Shown here: positions 38,954-52,250 of the stretch, in pieces
Numbering within the stretch: the stretch's first letter is position 1
Layout: every line of letters begins with the position of its first letter
Origin: Gorsachius magnificus
Taxonomy: Eukaryota > Chordata > Aves > Pelecaniformes > Ardeidae
Reading direction: 5' to 3'
DNA length: 64,000 nucleotides
NCBI GenBank assembly: GCA_034008185.1
Contig: CM067084.1
Coordinates: 15,209,385-15,273,384 of the forward strand
Made by a program: the position numbers and the translations under genes
The notes under the pieces: generated by a model
Told to the model about the DNA's origin: nothing
Database searches by the model: none
What the model saw: only the letters and a program-made list of their open reading frames with translations

Positions 38954-41953
38954 CTCACTTCATGTATCTAGGGCCTCTTTACAGAAACTGGGATGAAGAA
39001 GCAAAAACCTTTATTAAAAAAGAGGGAAAGTTGAACATATGTTTCAGTGAAGTCCACTAACTCCTGTAAACAAGTACTGTGTGTACTATTCCAAAACTAT
39101 TCTATGAAACCCGTTAAATTATAAATATCTGGAATGCACATAATCTCTCAAAATAAGCACAAGTGAGATGCAAGATAGGTTGTCCTAACTTGAAGAATTA
39201 TAAGCACATTGCCGATAAAAACAGAATTCATCATATCAATATTTTTCATGGTAAAATTATTTACAATACATTGCAATTCTGCACAGACAATAGTGAGAGA
39301 CGGTGGTTCCATTTCAGTTAGCGAGCCATTTGTACAAGCTATACACGTTAAAGAATTGTACTGAAACAGGCTGTTTCACAGTATCACAGTACAAATACCT
39401 CAAAACCAGACTAAATCTAAATTGTCCAAATTCCAAATCTAAATATATCAGCATTACTTTAGCAGCCTTCTCTGTTAAGCAAGTAAATATAGGCTTGATT
39501 TTGGTGACATCAGTGGAGCTGCTCCCATCCTTAAGTACATGCCTCATTAAATGGCCTTGGTCAGTACTGAAGAGAGAACCTTGGGTATTTCTCCAGGAAG
39601 TATTAAGGCTAGTAGTTTTAATTCTGACCTTTGATACCTGTGGTTGAAATACAACTATTTGTATAGTTGTACAGGAAAAGCAGAGGCTGTATACTGCACA
39701 GAAGAGGAGGTACTCCTCTAGGTCTTCAATCTTTTATTACTTTTCAGTGTTGAAATCCATGTAGTGCAGTGCCTGATGGATGAAATACTGGAAATAAAAG
39801 TAGTATGGGATTTGTAAGTCATGTGTTTCTTTCCTATTTCATTCTTCAAAACACACATCCCTGTTTTATACTTGATTGTAAATATTTCAGGTAAAGAACA
39901 TGTCTAGTACTTTGAAAAAAAAATTAGCATCCTACACAAAGAAGCAGAAGTGAGTGCTATAATTCTTTAAAATAATAATCTGAAATCTTACTATTTTGCT
40001 AAGTATTCATTGATACAAAACTCACAGTGAATTTTGCTAAAGTCTGGAATTTTAAAAATAAACAAACTGAAAAGTATTTAGTCAAAAAAATTAGTCAAAA
40101 AAGAAATAATTATTGATTAAACAGTAAAGTCCAAATCCTACAAAAAAACACAAAACTTCCATTAAATTCAGTAGTGGAGTAAAAATTAGATGAGCAGGTT
40201 TTACTAACACCTTAAAAATCTGTATTTTAAAAGAGATTTTCCTAGAGAAACACTATAGGGTAGTGCAGCAATGCAGGAGCTTCTGATTTTTAAGAGTATT
40301 TTTTTTGCTTTACCTCTCATTGGCCTGGATATAGAATTGTAATAATGCTATACTGCTGCTCTGCAAATGTTTTATAGCCTTTTTCAAAGAATTGTTTTAT
40401 AGCAACAGAATATTACCTTAGAGCTGACAATTAGTAAAGCCCATTGGAGAGTATCTTACACCATGCCTGTTGTATCCTACTGTCCTTTTTCCCCAAAACA
40501 CTACTTTTCATATGCATAACGTATGTTTAAATGGTTTCTGGAGCACGACCAAGAAATTAATAGAACTGAACTCCACCTGGGCAAATTCCAGAACTAGAAT
40601 CCTTCAAGTTGCTAACTGTTTCTCCTTCATGAAAGGCTAGATCCTGCTCTTTTTTCAGCCCTGAGACTTGATGAAAAACAAATGGACATTGAAATACTTC
40701 TATCTATCTCACATGCTCCTGTTATTTGAAGAAAGTCAGCAAATGATAAGAGGTGCTGGAATGACAAACATGGCCTTTATAAATCAAACCCAGTATATTG
40801 CTTTCTTCTTTGAAACCCAGCAGTGTATTGGCTGCTTTTTTCTTAAATTAAATAGATGTATGGGCATTAGTTTGAGTGAAATCATTCCCCCGTACAAAAT
40901 AAATTTGCATAATCCAGACACATGACATAATCTACATGATGGCTGCAGAATGGCATTCCACTTTTGTCTTTTACACTAAAAATCAGTGGTAGAGCTACAG
41001 GAGAAGAAAAAAGTGACCACTGGATTCAGTAGCTATGATTTAGACAAGACAGTATAGTTTTGTTCTGCATCTATCTTCTGACATGGAAAAACAAACATGA
41101 AATGAGAAACAAACTGAAGACTAATAGGATGACCATGTCTTCCTGCAGGACAAAAAGCTAGTAAAAAGGCTAGAAAAGGTGCACAGCCATATTGGCAAAG
41201 ACTGCCGATCCAAGAATATGAAGACGGAATTTTGGATAAAGAGTACCTTTATTTTCCTAAGAAAGTTTATAAAAATATTATTTGGACAAATATTCATTGT
41301 CCAACTAAGTCTGGTTGTGAAAAATTAAGTTATAATCCCAGTTCAGCAAAATTGTTAACTTTGAACATATGTGCAATTTATTCAGCAACATTTACTAAAG
41401 TTGTGATTAACTTAATATAAGAATATTAGAATTAAACCTCACGCAAGTTAAGGGGGAACACTTTGATTCCCAACAAAGGCTAACTGATCAAATTGGCAAC
41501 ATATCAATACGAAGAAATAAAAAAAAAATCCTACCACTGATTATGTCACAGATGGAAAATTTTGCCAAGCAATGACACCTTAATTAGTACCACTGTCAGC
41601 TGCAAAAGGTCATCTATTTTCAACTGCAATAGTAGCATTGCACAAATTATGGTTGGCAGACTGGTATCTCCTCAATCAAAATAAAACATAAAGTGATCCC
41701 TTAGTGGACCAACTGCAGCTGTCCAATCATAATAAACAAAATTCCTCAGTTGATTTCTTTTTCTCGATCTATGTTTTCTTCACCTTTTCCAAAAATTAAA
41801 TGGATAGAACAGAGATGAAAGAAAAGACATTTTAGGCTCATTTGTGTATGTATTGGATTATCTGAGATACACAGATAAATCTGGGTGTTAGCCTGAAAAC
41901 TGAGCAGTGTCAATTTCAAAATAAATAATGTTAATGGCATTTTCAGGATCAGC

Positions 41954-41968
41954 TTTTTTTTTTTTTTT
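41954..41968. repeat. Homopolymer T run (15 bases)
   Basis: Uninterrupted T run with no recognisable retroposed body beside it. Confidence 0.9.
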
Positions 41969-43810
41969 CATGTTCATTGCCAAAGCATTTAGAGTACCCT
42001 GTTGTACTCATAACATAATGTGGGTGGTGAAAAGAGCTACCTCTACACATCTGTTGTTTCTAGAGAACCTATTGCATGTTGCTTTAGAGCACTGAATGCA
42101 AAAATTAACATAATTAACCTCAATGCTGCTATAATGCAAAAAAGCACATTAAGCAAGGCACTTAAAATAATGGAATTAGTAATTAAATACTGAGTTTGAA
42201 ATGTTTACAGTAATTGGACCAAGGAAATGTTGTAGAAAGAGCAAATAAAGTGTGTGTTTTTTCCAAACCAAATCTGTTTGGGCTAAAATCTGAAGCCTCA
42301 GTAACACAGTAGCAATTTACTCCACAAGTCCCATAAATTTACCTGAAGAAAATACAACCCAACCATGACATCATCAGTAGGCTGAAGCTTAAACACAGGA
42401 ACAGTATCGTAGTTTTTTACTGGAAGGATCATTGCATGCTAAAGTTATGAACAGATGAAAAACCTTTAAAGGTAGAGGACGCAAGCCCTCTTTATTTTAT
42501 CATGAGACAAATTATGGGTGTGCACAGTTATTTCCAGTGTCACAGATCAACACCAGTAATTTTCAACTAATTTTATGTGAATTTCACTTCTCAAACTGCT
42601 CTATCAATTATTACATGCATTTGCCTAATTCTGGTCATGGGTGATTTGTGTAAACCTAAGAAAAACACCTAAGCTATTACACAGTGTGAGGTATCAGACT
42701 CAGACAGTATTTATTAAATACCATGTATACATTCAATACTGAGTGTACAACAAAATACAAAAAGTCCTGCCTCTAAGGTCTCAGATCAGCAGAACATGAT
42801 CTGATCTACTGTAATCTGGTAGGTGATAACAATAAACCTTTGATACCCATTAAAAATGTGTTATTACATTATGAATGGCATTCATCTCCTCTAACTCTAA
42901 TAACTGCATCTAGACTAAATTTACAAGCTAAACTACATTTCTAGTAGAGTCAGAGAGACTGGCACTTACACAGGATGATTTATCCTACCTCAATTTGAGA
43001 TCTTAGATAAGATTATGATTAAACTTAAAACATAGGCAAAATTTTGCTTCAATCCACAAAGGTCTGACCCCAAAGTAAGCAGAATGAAATCAGTGTAATT
43101 GAGTATAGAAAGAATGCCTATAGAATATTTGCGGTTTTCAAGAGGGTTTAAGTTATTCTGCACCTTATTTCAAGACACGGGCTCCAGTCAGTTTGTCATT
43201 GTGGATCCCCTTAGAGTGATTTAATAGACTTTTACTTATTATTCACAGCTGAGAAGTAATGACCAAATTAATTTCATAGCAGATCTCCCTTTAAACCTCT
43301 CAGGCAGATAAAAGTTTTATTGCAGATCACAGGTTAATCCTCCTTCTCAGAAGCTACCAGGTTTTATGCTCTTTGATCTTTTCCTCCACAACCTCTTTCC
43401 AGTAGTCCTGTGTCTAGCATCCTTAATGGATGAGCCTTAAGTGTTCTTAAAGTCCTTTCCTGAAGATACAGATACTGTAATACAAATCATTAAAACTTCC
43501 CTGTGGGCAGCAACTCTCTATTCTGCCACTCTTCAACCAAATGCTGGCATTCAGGCAAATATTAATTCCATGGTGATTCCTAGAGACCAGCCGGGCCTTT
43601 ATGAAAGTTGATGATGATAAACACCAACCACAAGTTTCATTTTCCGCATTCCTATATATAAAAATATGATTAACTCACCACTTTACCTAATAGTTTTCTC
43701 ACCTTGCTTTCTAATTTACATTCGTTCAGTTGCCAGTTGCTCAGGAATGTATTGGCTAAGTAGCTGCATGTCTAACAAGGTTTGATAAAGATTAGCCAGA
43801 ACTCAAAAGA

Positions 43811-43935
43811 AGTATGATATAGTGAAAAGAACCTAAAATCATGATTCAGCAGACTTACATTCTAATCCTAGCTCTATACCTGATTTGCTAGATGGCCCTT
43901 GTTTCTTGGCTCCCTCTTCCACAGTTTGTCTAGAG
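43811..43935 (+). mobile_element. MIR-like SINE relic
   Basis: The order of motifs follows the 5' half of MIR. There is 'tatagtgaaaagaac' (MIR: tatagtggttaagagc), then 'attctaatcctagctct' (MIR tRNA-derived B-box region: ttcgaatcccggctct), then 'tgctagatggcccttg' and a pyrimidine-rich stretch ending in 'cacagtttg' (MIR: cctcagtttc). Identity is low but the spacing is right. A profile search is needed to confirm it. Confidence 0.5.
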
Positions 43936-46900
43936 CATAAGTTCTGTACCATGCCTTAAATGGAGAACACTGATTTAACTGGCTTGTCAACTTTTCTACA
44001 GTTCCCAAGATTGCATCCAAAGTGGCATAGTGTAAACAGGTGACAAATGAGTGGCACAAGCTACAAAATGAGGCAGTAGTCATTGGAAGAGTTTGTTACT
44101 GTCACAATTGATCTACTGCCCAAAAACAAGGAAATTTTTCAAAGGGAAGCTGCTAGAGTAAGAATCAGCAAGGTGAGGTAATTCCATAGGACTGATTAAG
44201 CCAGTGGAAAGAGTGCTGCACTAAATGTATTTCTCCATATATTCATCAAATTCCACAAACACAGACTTCTCAGGGTTAGGTAATGTCTGTTTAAGCCAAT
44301 GGTTCTAAGTCAATTTAGATGTGCAAAATACTTCAAATAAGCTTAAAATGCTAAGGCATCATATTCCTGTTTTAATAGTCTTCCATCAGAAAGAATCTTA
44401 TTTAAAAGCAAATGTCTTCTATAATTTCCAGAAAGGCTGTAGGAAAAGCTACAAAAACACATATGAAGTAAAAGGATTTATGTTTCAGTCTGATATGTCT
44501 GTTGATCTTCTCCATACAAAAGACTCTTTTCATACTAGTGACTAAGGACCTGCTCCCAAAATATCCACTATTTCTTCTGCATGGAGATCTCCCAGAAGCT
44601 TCTGCTATTTGTTTTGCAGCATTTTAATAACTTATTTTCTTGATTTATTTTAAAATTAAAACTTATATTTACACTTAAAGTATGAAAATGAACATTTTTG
44701 TCTTTTCAGAGACAACAATCTTCATTAAATATTATTTCATTTTTCGCTGAAATATACTCCCAAAAAAATATCTAGTTAACCAATATTTGGAGATAACTAA
44801 TAATCTCTTGATAAAAGTGCACAAAGAAAGACAAAGCATCTTCTATTTCAGTTGCTGTTGTCTTCATGACGGAGAAAATATTGGTGATACAATCTTTTTT
44901 AATTTAAAAATGTGAATGTTTTAAGGGAAAAAACCCGTTTAAAAAAAATATTTACATTTTATAATTTTCTTTATACCAACCATAATAAGTGTATTTGTGA
45001 AAAAACTTCATTGTCCTGACAGAAGCTGAAGTCACGGTGGAGGTGATGCTAGATGTTTGGGAGGGAAAAACAAGATTCCATTGCACTTGAGCATGACCTA
45101 GTGGCTGGTTCATTGAGTGGCATTTATGGTAGAAACAGAAAAGACTACTTGTCTGCTCTCCAAGCATCAGGGTAATTAATGTGCATGCAGCTACCCATTG
45201 AGGATCGGATAAAGGGAAGAAATAGTGGCCTGGAATGAGGTGTGTAGATGAAAGACCCACACTCCCACCCAAATTAGCCAGTTGGGACTCATGTGCCTGG
45301 TACTTGGAGCCACCAAATGCCCTCTATTTTGTGACTAAACAAAATGTCCTAACAGATTTGCAAGGAGGATCAAAATCTGTAAACTTTCTCATTCTCTGTT
45401 TGAACTATATAAAGGCCTAATGGGCTAAAAAAGACTTAGTAGCATACAGTTAGTATCACTATTAAACCAGAGATTGATATTTTTTATATTCTGTATTTAA
45501 ATTGTGTATGATTCCAGTTAGACAAGTGAAAACTCTGCTAGTAAAATAAATGGTAAAAGAGCATATAATCTATACTGTTTACATGTTCAAATGATATCTA
45601 TAGTTTCTCCATAAAGACTGTATACTTATTCTTTAGACCTATGAAATAGATTCCTCAAAGTAAGCCAAACTGTTATTTAACTTGAGTACCCTGGATAAAC
45701 TATCCGGTATATGAAGCAACTGACATCTGTGCCTATTCAAGCTTTATTGATGCTACTTACATCATAAAAATTTAATGTGATTGCCTTCAATTTGGAAAAC
45801 ATTAGTTTGTCTTAACCATGAAATATCCCACCCAAAGTATACTCTACATATTCAAGGCAATAAAATACAAAGCTGTTTGACCTGTACCAGTCAAACCAAA
45901 ATGGTAAATGGAAATATGTATTATGTTTTCATTACTAATTTTTAGCTAAATCCCTTGAAATGTAAAACAAACTCACGTTACTGAAGCTGAAACAACTTTA
46001 ATACTGCTGTGTCAACAGAATCTGAATGCCTGTTGATGATGACTGACAGATAAAGATAAATATTTCCATTCTAAAATGTTATAAGCCCCCCATCCTCTTT
46101 ATCCATGTCCTATGACATCAAACAGGCTTCTGCACCTCTTCATTTTAGTGGTCAAAACACTTAGACTTCCAATCATTAAAAAAATTACTTACATGGGCAT
46201 TACATCGAGCTACTTAATCGCCCTAGCTACTCCTTGACAGTCATTCAGCCACAAAACATTTACCTTACTATCCAGATCTGATCCACAATGAACATGAAAA
46301 TCTTGGCTCTGATCTACACTTTCATTCACTCTGCTGTCTTCTCCCTTAATAAACCAAGAGGATTCAAAAAAGGAATAAATTTAATGGTTCAGTGACACTT
46401 GTCTATGTTTCAGCAAGATACAGCTTGCCCTCATGTTGACCCTTAGTTCAAAAACTCACAAGCAAAGGCAGTAGGTATATAATTCTGCTTGTAAATCATT
46501 AAAGCCTGGACCTATTACTTTACAGAAAGCACTTCATATTAAAGCAGAAAATACGCAATTACAGTGATTGGTATACTCCTTTCTGAGTAAACATGTGTCA
46601 CTTTAAGAAGGACAGAACACATTGGGAGCAAGTAAATATATTCCAAAAAGAACTAAAATAACATTGTCTTTGGTCCTGACTCCTGAATGGGACATATTGA
46701 AAAGTCTGGAAAAAAAATCATGCACTATGTCATCTCCTGTTTAACTAATGAAAAATTATTCTTAGTTGAGATAATTCTTCATAACACCACCCTACAGAGT
46801 TCATAAGTTAAATTTATATGCAGCCTTTTTGGATGAGCAAACTGCACAAGGCTACTTACTGTACACAGGCTGCAAATACGTCAACCAAGGGAAAGGCAAG

Positions 46901-47173
46901 CCTACTGCACAAAGCCACATATGAAAGAGGAGAAACCTCCACAACAGGAAGTTGTGGAGCTGCCTGTGGGGTGGAAAGCACATGGAACTAAGCTCCTTGC
47001 CACCCACACACTCAAATTTTACTGGAGCCAGGTACAATATCTTGTATGATTTCCTTCTGTGTCAGTGCTTCAGTAACTTTCCTCCACAGGCCTGCATGCA
47101 TAAAGGACCTACTCTGTTAATTTGCTTAGGGGATGAAGAGAAAGTGAGGAACATTTTGTGGTAAGGAATAATG

Positions 47174-47207
47174 CCTTCCCTTCCCTTCTCTCCCTCCCTC
47201 CTTCCCC
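47174..47207. repeat. Polypyrimidine (CCTT/CCCT) tract
   Basis: 34 bases containing only C and T on the + strand, made of TTCCC and TCCC units. Such homopurine-homopyrimidine tracts can adopt triplex DNA, but no gene context supports a role here. Confidence 0.85.
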
Positions 47208-48529
47208 AACTATCATTTTGTTTTAGTTGGATTCATTATAATGAAATGGCCAATACTATTCTGCACAGAACATCCACAGCTATGTAATCATCAGGAGTCT
47301 CCAGGTTCCATATGAACAGAATTAGATAGAACCAGCAAATCCATCTCAGAGGAGGAAGCCCTGGGTACCTATAGTGACAGAACTATACCGACATTTAGTC
47401 ACTACATAGCTGTTTCTAAGAGAGACCTATGCCTGTGTTACCCGTATAGTCCTCTCTATTTTTGCCCAGTTCCTCCAGATCTTCATGTATATGCTCATTT
47501 GCTCTTTGAACCCACACTTAATCTGCAGTTGGTGGCAGGCATTAAAGCCCACGCTGTGCTTTTGCTTGTGCTTGGACTCCCCACATCTGCAGTAAGGGCA
47601 GCCTTTCAACACCTTTTTCACACTTCTTACCAGAAGACATACAGGTTCCTCTGCAGTAGAGCTAAATAACTGCAAAAGAATCCTAGCGTGTCCGCACAAA
47701 ACTGAAGAGCTGTGTGGACTGCACAAATTAGAAGAGCACATCAGTGCTATTGTGTAAATGGATGAGGCCCAGCTATCTTGTTCTGCGGACCCCTCACAAC
47801 TGATACTGAACAAGTGCTTAGCTAGGCAACTGTTGATGGCTTTTTGCTGTAAAAAGACAGTAGGAAAAGAAAGAGGATGAGAAGAAAGCAACCGCAAATG
47901 AGCAAAGAACTCTGATTCATGAATGAGAAAACACTGATCTTGGCAGTGTTACAAAAGTAATATTTTCACTAGAATGAACTGTTCTCAAACAATTTCTCCA
48001 ATATGTTAGATACAAACAAGTTCCCCTTCAGTATTAGGCATGCATGTCTTCTCTTTCCACCCCTTTTTTTTAGTTCCAAACCCAAATTTATTGTGGCCAG
48101 AAGTTCTCAAAAAAATCCCAGTCTCTGTTTGTATTTTAGCTGTGTTTCTCTCTCATGGTATACCAGAGCAGTGACGCAGTACAGGATCTCGTTCCAGAGC
48201 AATATTTCTTTTTCTCTGTCCTTCTCTTTTAATAGTCCCTTGCCATAGAGAAACTACTAGCATTTAGTGAGTTTCTATGCCAGTAGTACTCAGTTTTGGA
48301 AATGAATGAGATTTTCTTTGTCTCTCAATGATATTAGTAACTCAAAGAAATACTAATGCTTTGACAAACTCATAGTAACCAATAACATGTTATGGATTAC
48401 TTAAACCACAAGTGAAACATAACTGCCTGTGGGAGGAAATGTGGCAATTGTTAAACAGTGGTTAGCTTCAGAAACACTTTTAAAGTTTAGACAAGAAGCA
48501 AAGTAAAGATCCAAACTTAACTGAAATTA

Positions 48530-48960
48530 AAAAGGGGGTGCAGACAGGCGAATCGAACCTGGACATTGGCCACAATTAATCCCCCTGCTTTTGCAGATAC
48601 AGTTTAATAACAGCATACGATGAACACCACTGGTTTCCGTATCTGATGAAATCCAAATCAGCTGTTATCTAAAGGGATGCAATTCCAGCTGTTTGCAGGA
48701 GGAAACTGAATATGGCCTTCTAATTGCAAAGAACTGCATTAGGGGACTGACTTTGTCAATGATTCAGACGAGAGACCTGAAATTAGCACTGCTATGCATG
48801 AGGGCAGCCTGGGGGGTTCTCTCCACTTCAAACATAGATTTTGTATGGGGAAATTATGTACTATTTCTTCATTGCCCCGGGAAGACAGCGGCATTAGCAG
48901 CAAACAGCTTCCTGTTGGATATCATGAGTGCGGATTCTAATTACATCTTGGGGTAGGGGC
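48530..48960. other. Candidate conserved non-coding block with a Pol III B-box-like motif
   Basis: This stretch has higher sequence complexity and fewer simple runs than the surrounding DNA, and it carries no meaningful open frame. On the minus strand it contains GGTTCGATTC (48559-48550), which fits the tRNA/SINE B-box consensus GGTTCGANTCC except at the last base. A TTTTT terminator-like run follows 16 nt downstream (48533-48529). The flanks do not fold as a tRNA: the T-stem does not pair and there is no clear A box. This may be a decayed tRNA-derived SINE, an exapted enhancer, or coincidence. Conservation cannot be judged from one sequence. Confidence 0.3.
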
Positions 48961-51900
48961 AGGACTAGTGGGGAAGTGCTCTTCTTCTACTGCTTTGGCT
49001 ACATCTTCCCCACTGAGGGGGGGAAGAATTAACTGAATTCAAGTTGCATTACAGTCTAGCACTGCAAACAGAGCTCAAATTCTTTAGTTCTAAGGGAAAG
49101 CAATAGCTTTATCCTCCATCCCCAGAATGACGGCACTTTAACAGTACTTGCTGTTACAATAGAAAATATGTAACTTAGAAAGCTAGCAATAAATAAACCC
49201 AGCAGTTTAATTTTACGTGCTCAGAAGAGCTGAACTGACATCCCTGGCCTAGTTTTGTTTTGTGTTATGCTACCTTACAAACAGCTTTGTTTTAATACTA
49301 AGATTTTTGTTAGTTGAAATTCTAAACAAACCAATGCATTACTTATTTTAAAATAAAAGCCCTGCTAGCATTTTTACTCTTCTAGAATATTTAAAAAATG
49401 GGTTAAATCCTGACACTGAAAAAATTCTAAATATCAGGATTATGACATTGAAAACTTGCACTCTTCTGAAATCACACAGAACCAACTGAATTAGTTTCTT
49501 GACTTCCAGATTTCTGAGATTCTTAAATGTTCCATAAAGCAAGAACTTTTACTGAGAACGAATCTGATAATGTCCTAAAAAGTATGACAAGAAAATGGCT
49601 ATAACCCATGATATTAAACTGACTGCCAAAGTCTCTTTTCAGCAGATGTAATTCCTATTTATTACTCGAAAAAATTAGAAACTAGAGAAAAGTCTTAAAA
49701 CATCTCTTGAAAGAAGACAGTATTTCTAAAAATATTTTAGTATTGTATAGTGTTGTAAACACTTGGTTATCATTGCAACTCCAGTTCAGCTCTGTCCCTA
49801 TCTTTCTCTGTATCAATATTATCTTTAACAGACAAAAAAATGGTGTGTGATGTTTTTGCAAGAAAAGGACATGTTTCAGCCATGGAAAGTTCACAGATTT
49901 AAGCCCAAATCATGTAAATGATTTGCAGCAAGAAAACCCCTGCTCCAAAATACTCTGTGAAGAGACTTTGTGTTTGAACGATAGTCTTTCACATCATGGA
50001 TCTAAAGGAAATTTAAGATATTTGAAGAAGCTTTAAGCGGTTTGAAGAGAACAGGGCATGGTTATGAAAATATATGGCTATTAAAAAATCAGATGAAAAT
50101 GGGACTAATGTACTACTACTAATATACACCTTGAACATTTTTGTTTGGTTTTTTTACATAGGTGTAAGTCTTTTAAATATATTTATCTGAAGAGCATCAG
50201 GAAGTACAACCTGGCAGAGGGCAGTCTTGGTGGCAGTGACTTCAGCACTGGGAGATTAACCGAAAGGAGTAAAAGGTCAGAGAAAAAATCTGAGGGGATT
50301 AAGAATGCAAAGGAATGCACAGTCTGGAAATAGGATTTTAGATAGAGATGTCTGCTTGTCTGTCAGTGAATTTACATTGTCCCTATCACCATAAGATCCC
50401 CAATGCTGAAAATCTCAAGAGGTAAAAAATGAAAAAGCAAATACTGCCTGCTGTGCTTGAGATAGCACTACATCACCCGTATAACTACCAGTTGAGATTA
50501 TGAGCTCTTTACATGCACTACTGAGGAAATGACTGAATGTTCGAATTGAAAATCATTATTGTCAGATCCACAAAGTATGGGTTCTCAGAATTTTGGCTAG
50601 AGTCTCACAATGTTGTGTAACAGTGATCTACCATATATTTTCCTGGCTACGTAACAGCAAAACAAATAGTAATACTTTACATCACAGCCATTTAGCATTT
50701 TGCATTGCTGAACAATAAACGTAGGATAGAAAGTAAGACATACATTCAAAAAGGCATTTTGTTGTCTAGCTTCCATAATATATTTAAGACAGGAATCTCA
50801 CTGGAAATTTCTGAAGAGTAACAGAGTTAGTATCACTATGCACAGGATGAGCATGTGAAGTGTGTGAGTAAATTTAATGAAGCAGAAAAACACACACAAA
50901 AACCTACAGACTCAAGAAAATATCTTATTTGTCATGTAAAGCTAATTAATCACTTCCCGCCATTTTATATGCAAACCTCTGATACTGCAAGTCCACCCAA
51001 GCAGCATGTTGGATTAAAATTGCATTTTCCTATGTATCAGGTAAAATACAGTGCACAGCACAGCACCCTGTGCCAAGTTCGTATTATTATCCATAGATCA
51101 GAATGCCCAACCCATCGCCTGCATGTCTTACACAGTATTCAGCTGGACAAAGTTCATTCTTAGCATCCCTTTTTAGCAACAGGCTAGGAAGGATCCTAAG
51201 TCAAATTGTTATTTTGGATATATTTGTAGTCATGTGATGGAATAGGGACCATGGGACACTCAGGAAATGCAATGGTTAGCTTGTACCTGCTCCTTGGTAG
51301 TTACCAAAAAATCACTAAGAAAGAGATGAGGTGGAAGATATATGAATTATTCTGATACTGGGAGTCAAAGTCTGGTCATTCGGGAGACTGGTGAGACTCT
51401 CCAGGGACTTTCTGAAGTATACACCCTATCAGCTTTTGAGAAATGTCTAACATGCTGCTCATGTAACATCGGGACAGCCATGTTCAACTCTTTCCAAGTA
51501 GTAACAGAAAAGTCTGGGGACTGTAGCCCTAGACTATACATACAAATATAGGAATAAATGTAGGAATAAATTCAGAAGCTCTTTGGAACAAAAGGAACAC
51601 ACTGACAAATGTAATAAAGACAGCAAAAGTATTCTGGTTTCAGTCCTTTATCTCTCTCTCCATGCATCTACATCCCAGAAGATTTTTTTATTACCAGCCT
51701 TTAAGGTCTGAATGTTTGTCAGCTTGCTTGCACTGAAGCATTAACATCTAATATTCATTAAAGTGAGAAAAAGTGCTTCTACAATCCTAGAGACTATGAA
51801 CAACTCAACAAGGAAACGATTCCAGTCCTACCATGCCAACGACTGTGTCAATTCTCAGGCCCTGCAATCAGGACAGAGAGACCAATGCCTGTTTTACAAT

Positions 51901-52122
51901 CCCTGATGGGATGTTGGCATGAGCAATGTAGTTATTTGTTTAGGACAGTCAAGACTAAGGCAATTCTGGACTTGAACACAGCATATACTCAGAAGATTTT
52001 AGAAGGGAAAATTCAAGTGGCTAATGGGCATTGCATGGTGTCAGCAGTGGCAAAAGCTAAGGGTTTTGCTTATAGAAACTTCACATCTAGTTAAGAAAAG
52101 TAAGCTGCTAATGCCATAAGGC

Positions 52123-52250
52123 CATAAGAAAATACATGCCTTACTGGGTCAGAGAATGGCCCACCTAGCCCATTGTTCTGTTTTCAACAGTGGCACTAGT
52201 AGATGGTATTTTGGGAGAGTTCTCAAGCCTGTCCCTTGTACCCCCAGTTA
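52123..52250 (-). mobile_element. Ancient CR1-type LINE, 3' UTR fragment
   Basis: The + strand carries the reverse complement of the same old CR1 3' end as at 28.5 kb: 'gccataagaaaatacatgcc', 'ttactgggtcagagaatgg', 'cccacctagcccattgttctg', 'caacagtggcactagtaga'. Only the terminal 130 bp or so remain. It is preceded by a 9-bp doublet (gccataaggccataag) at 52113-52128. Confidence 0.75.

Larger units (their letters stand above)
31921..43810. other. Non-coding unique DNA, no gene seen
   Basis: About 11.9 kb with no recognisable gene. Open frames reach at most 118 codons (31,997-32,353, -), partly across a low-complexity tract. Landmarks are a T-rich run at 32240-32269, a 23-bp tandem duplication at 38908-38953 and poly-T at 41954-41968, listed where useful. 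Around 32,280-32,760 the DNA is more GC-balanced, but I see no exon in it. Confidence 0.65.
43936..52122. other. Non-coding unique DNA, no gene seen
   Basis: No recognisable gene. The longest open frame outside repeats in the window lies here (47,427-47,897, -, 156 codons) but matches no family and fits chance expectation. A pyrimidine tract at 47174-47207 and a sequence-complex block at 48,530-48,960 are listed separately. Confidence 0.6.

Noticed and set aside
44195..44225. MIR-start-like phrase 'ccagtggaaagagtgctgcact'
   Set aside because: Isolated 22-base resemblance without the following MIR core.
47427..47897. 156-codon open frame on the minus strand, the longest outside repeats, with a CPYCRCG cysteine cluster
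   Set aside because: It matches no family I know and has no splice context or start-site support. A rough estimate for DNA of this base composition gives about one such frame by chance in six frames of 64 kb.
48529..48600. tRNA gene on the minus strand (B box plus T run)
   Set aside because: The T-stem does not pair and no A box or cloverleaf could be drawn, so it is kept only as a B-box-like motif.
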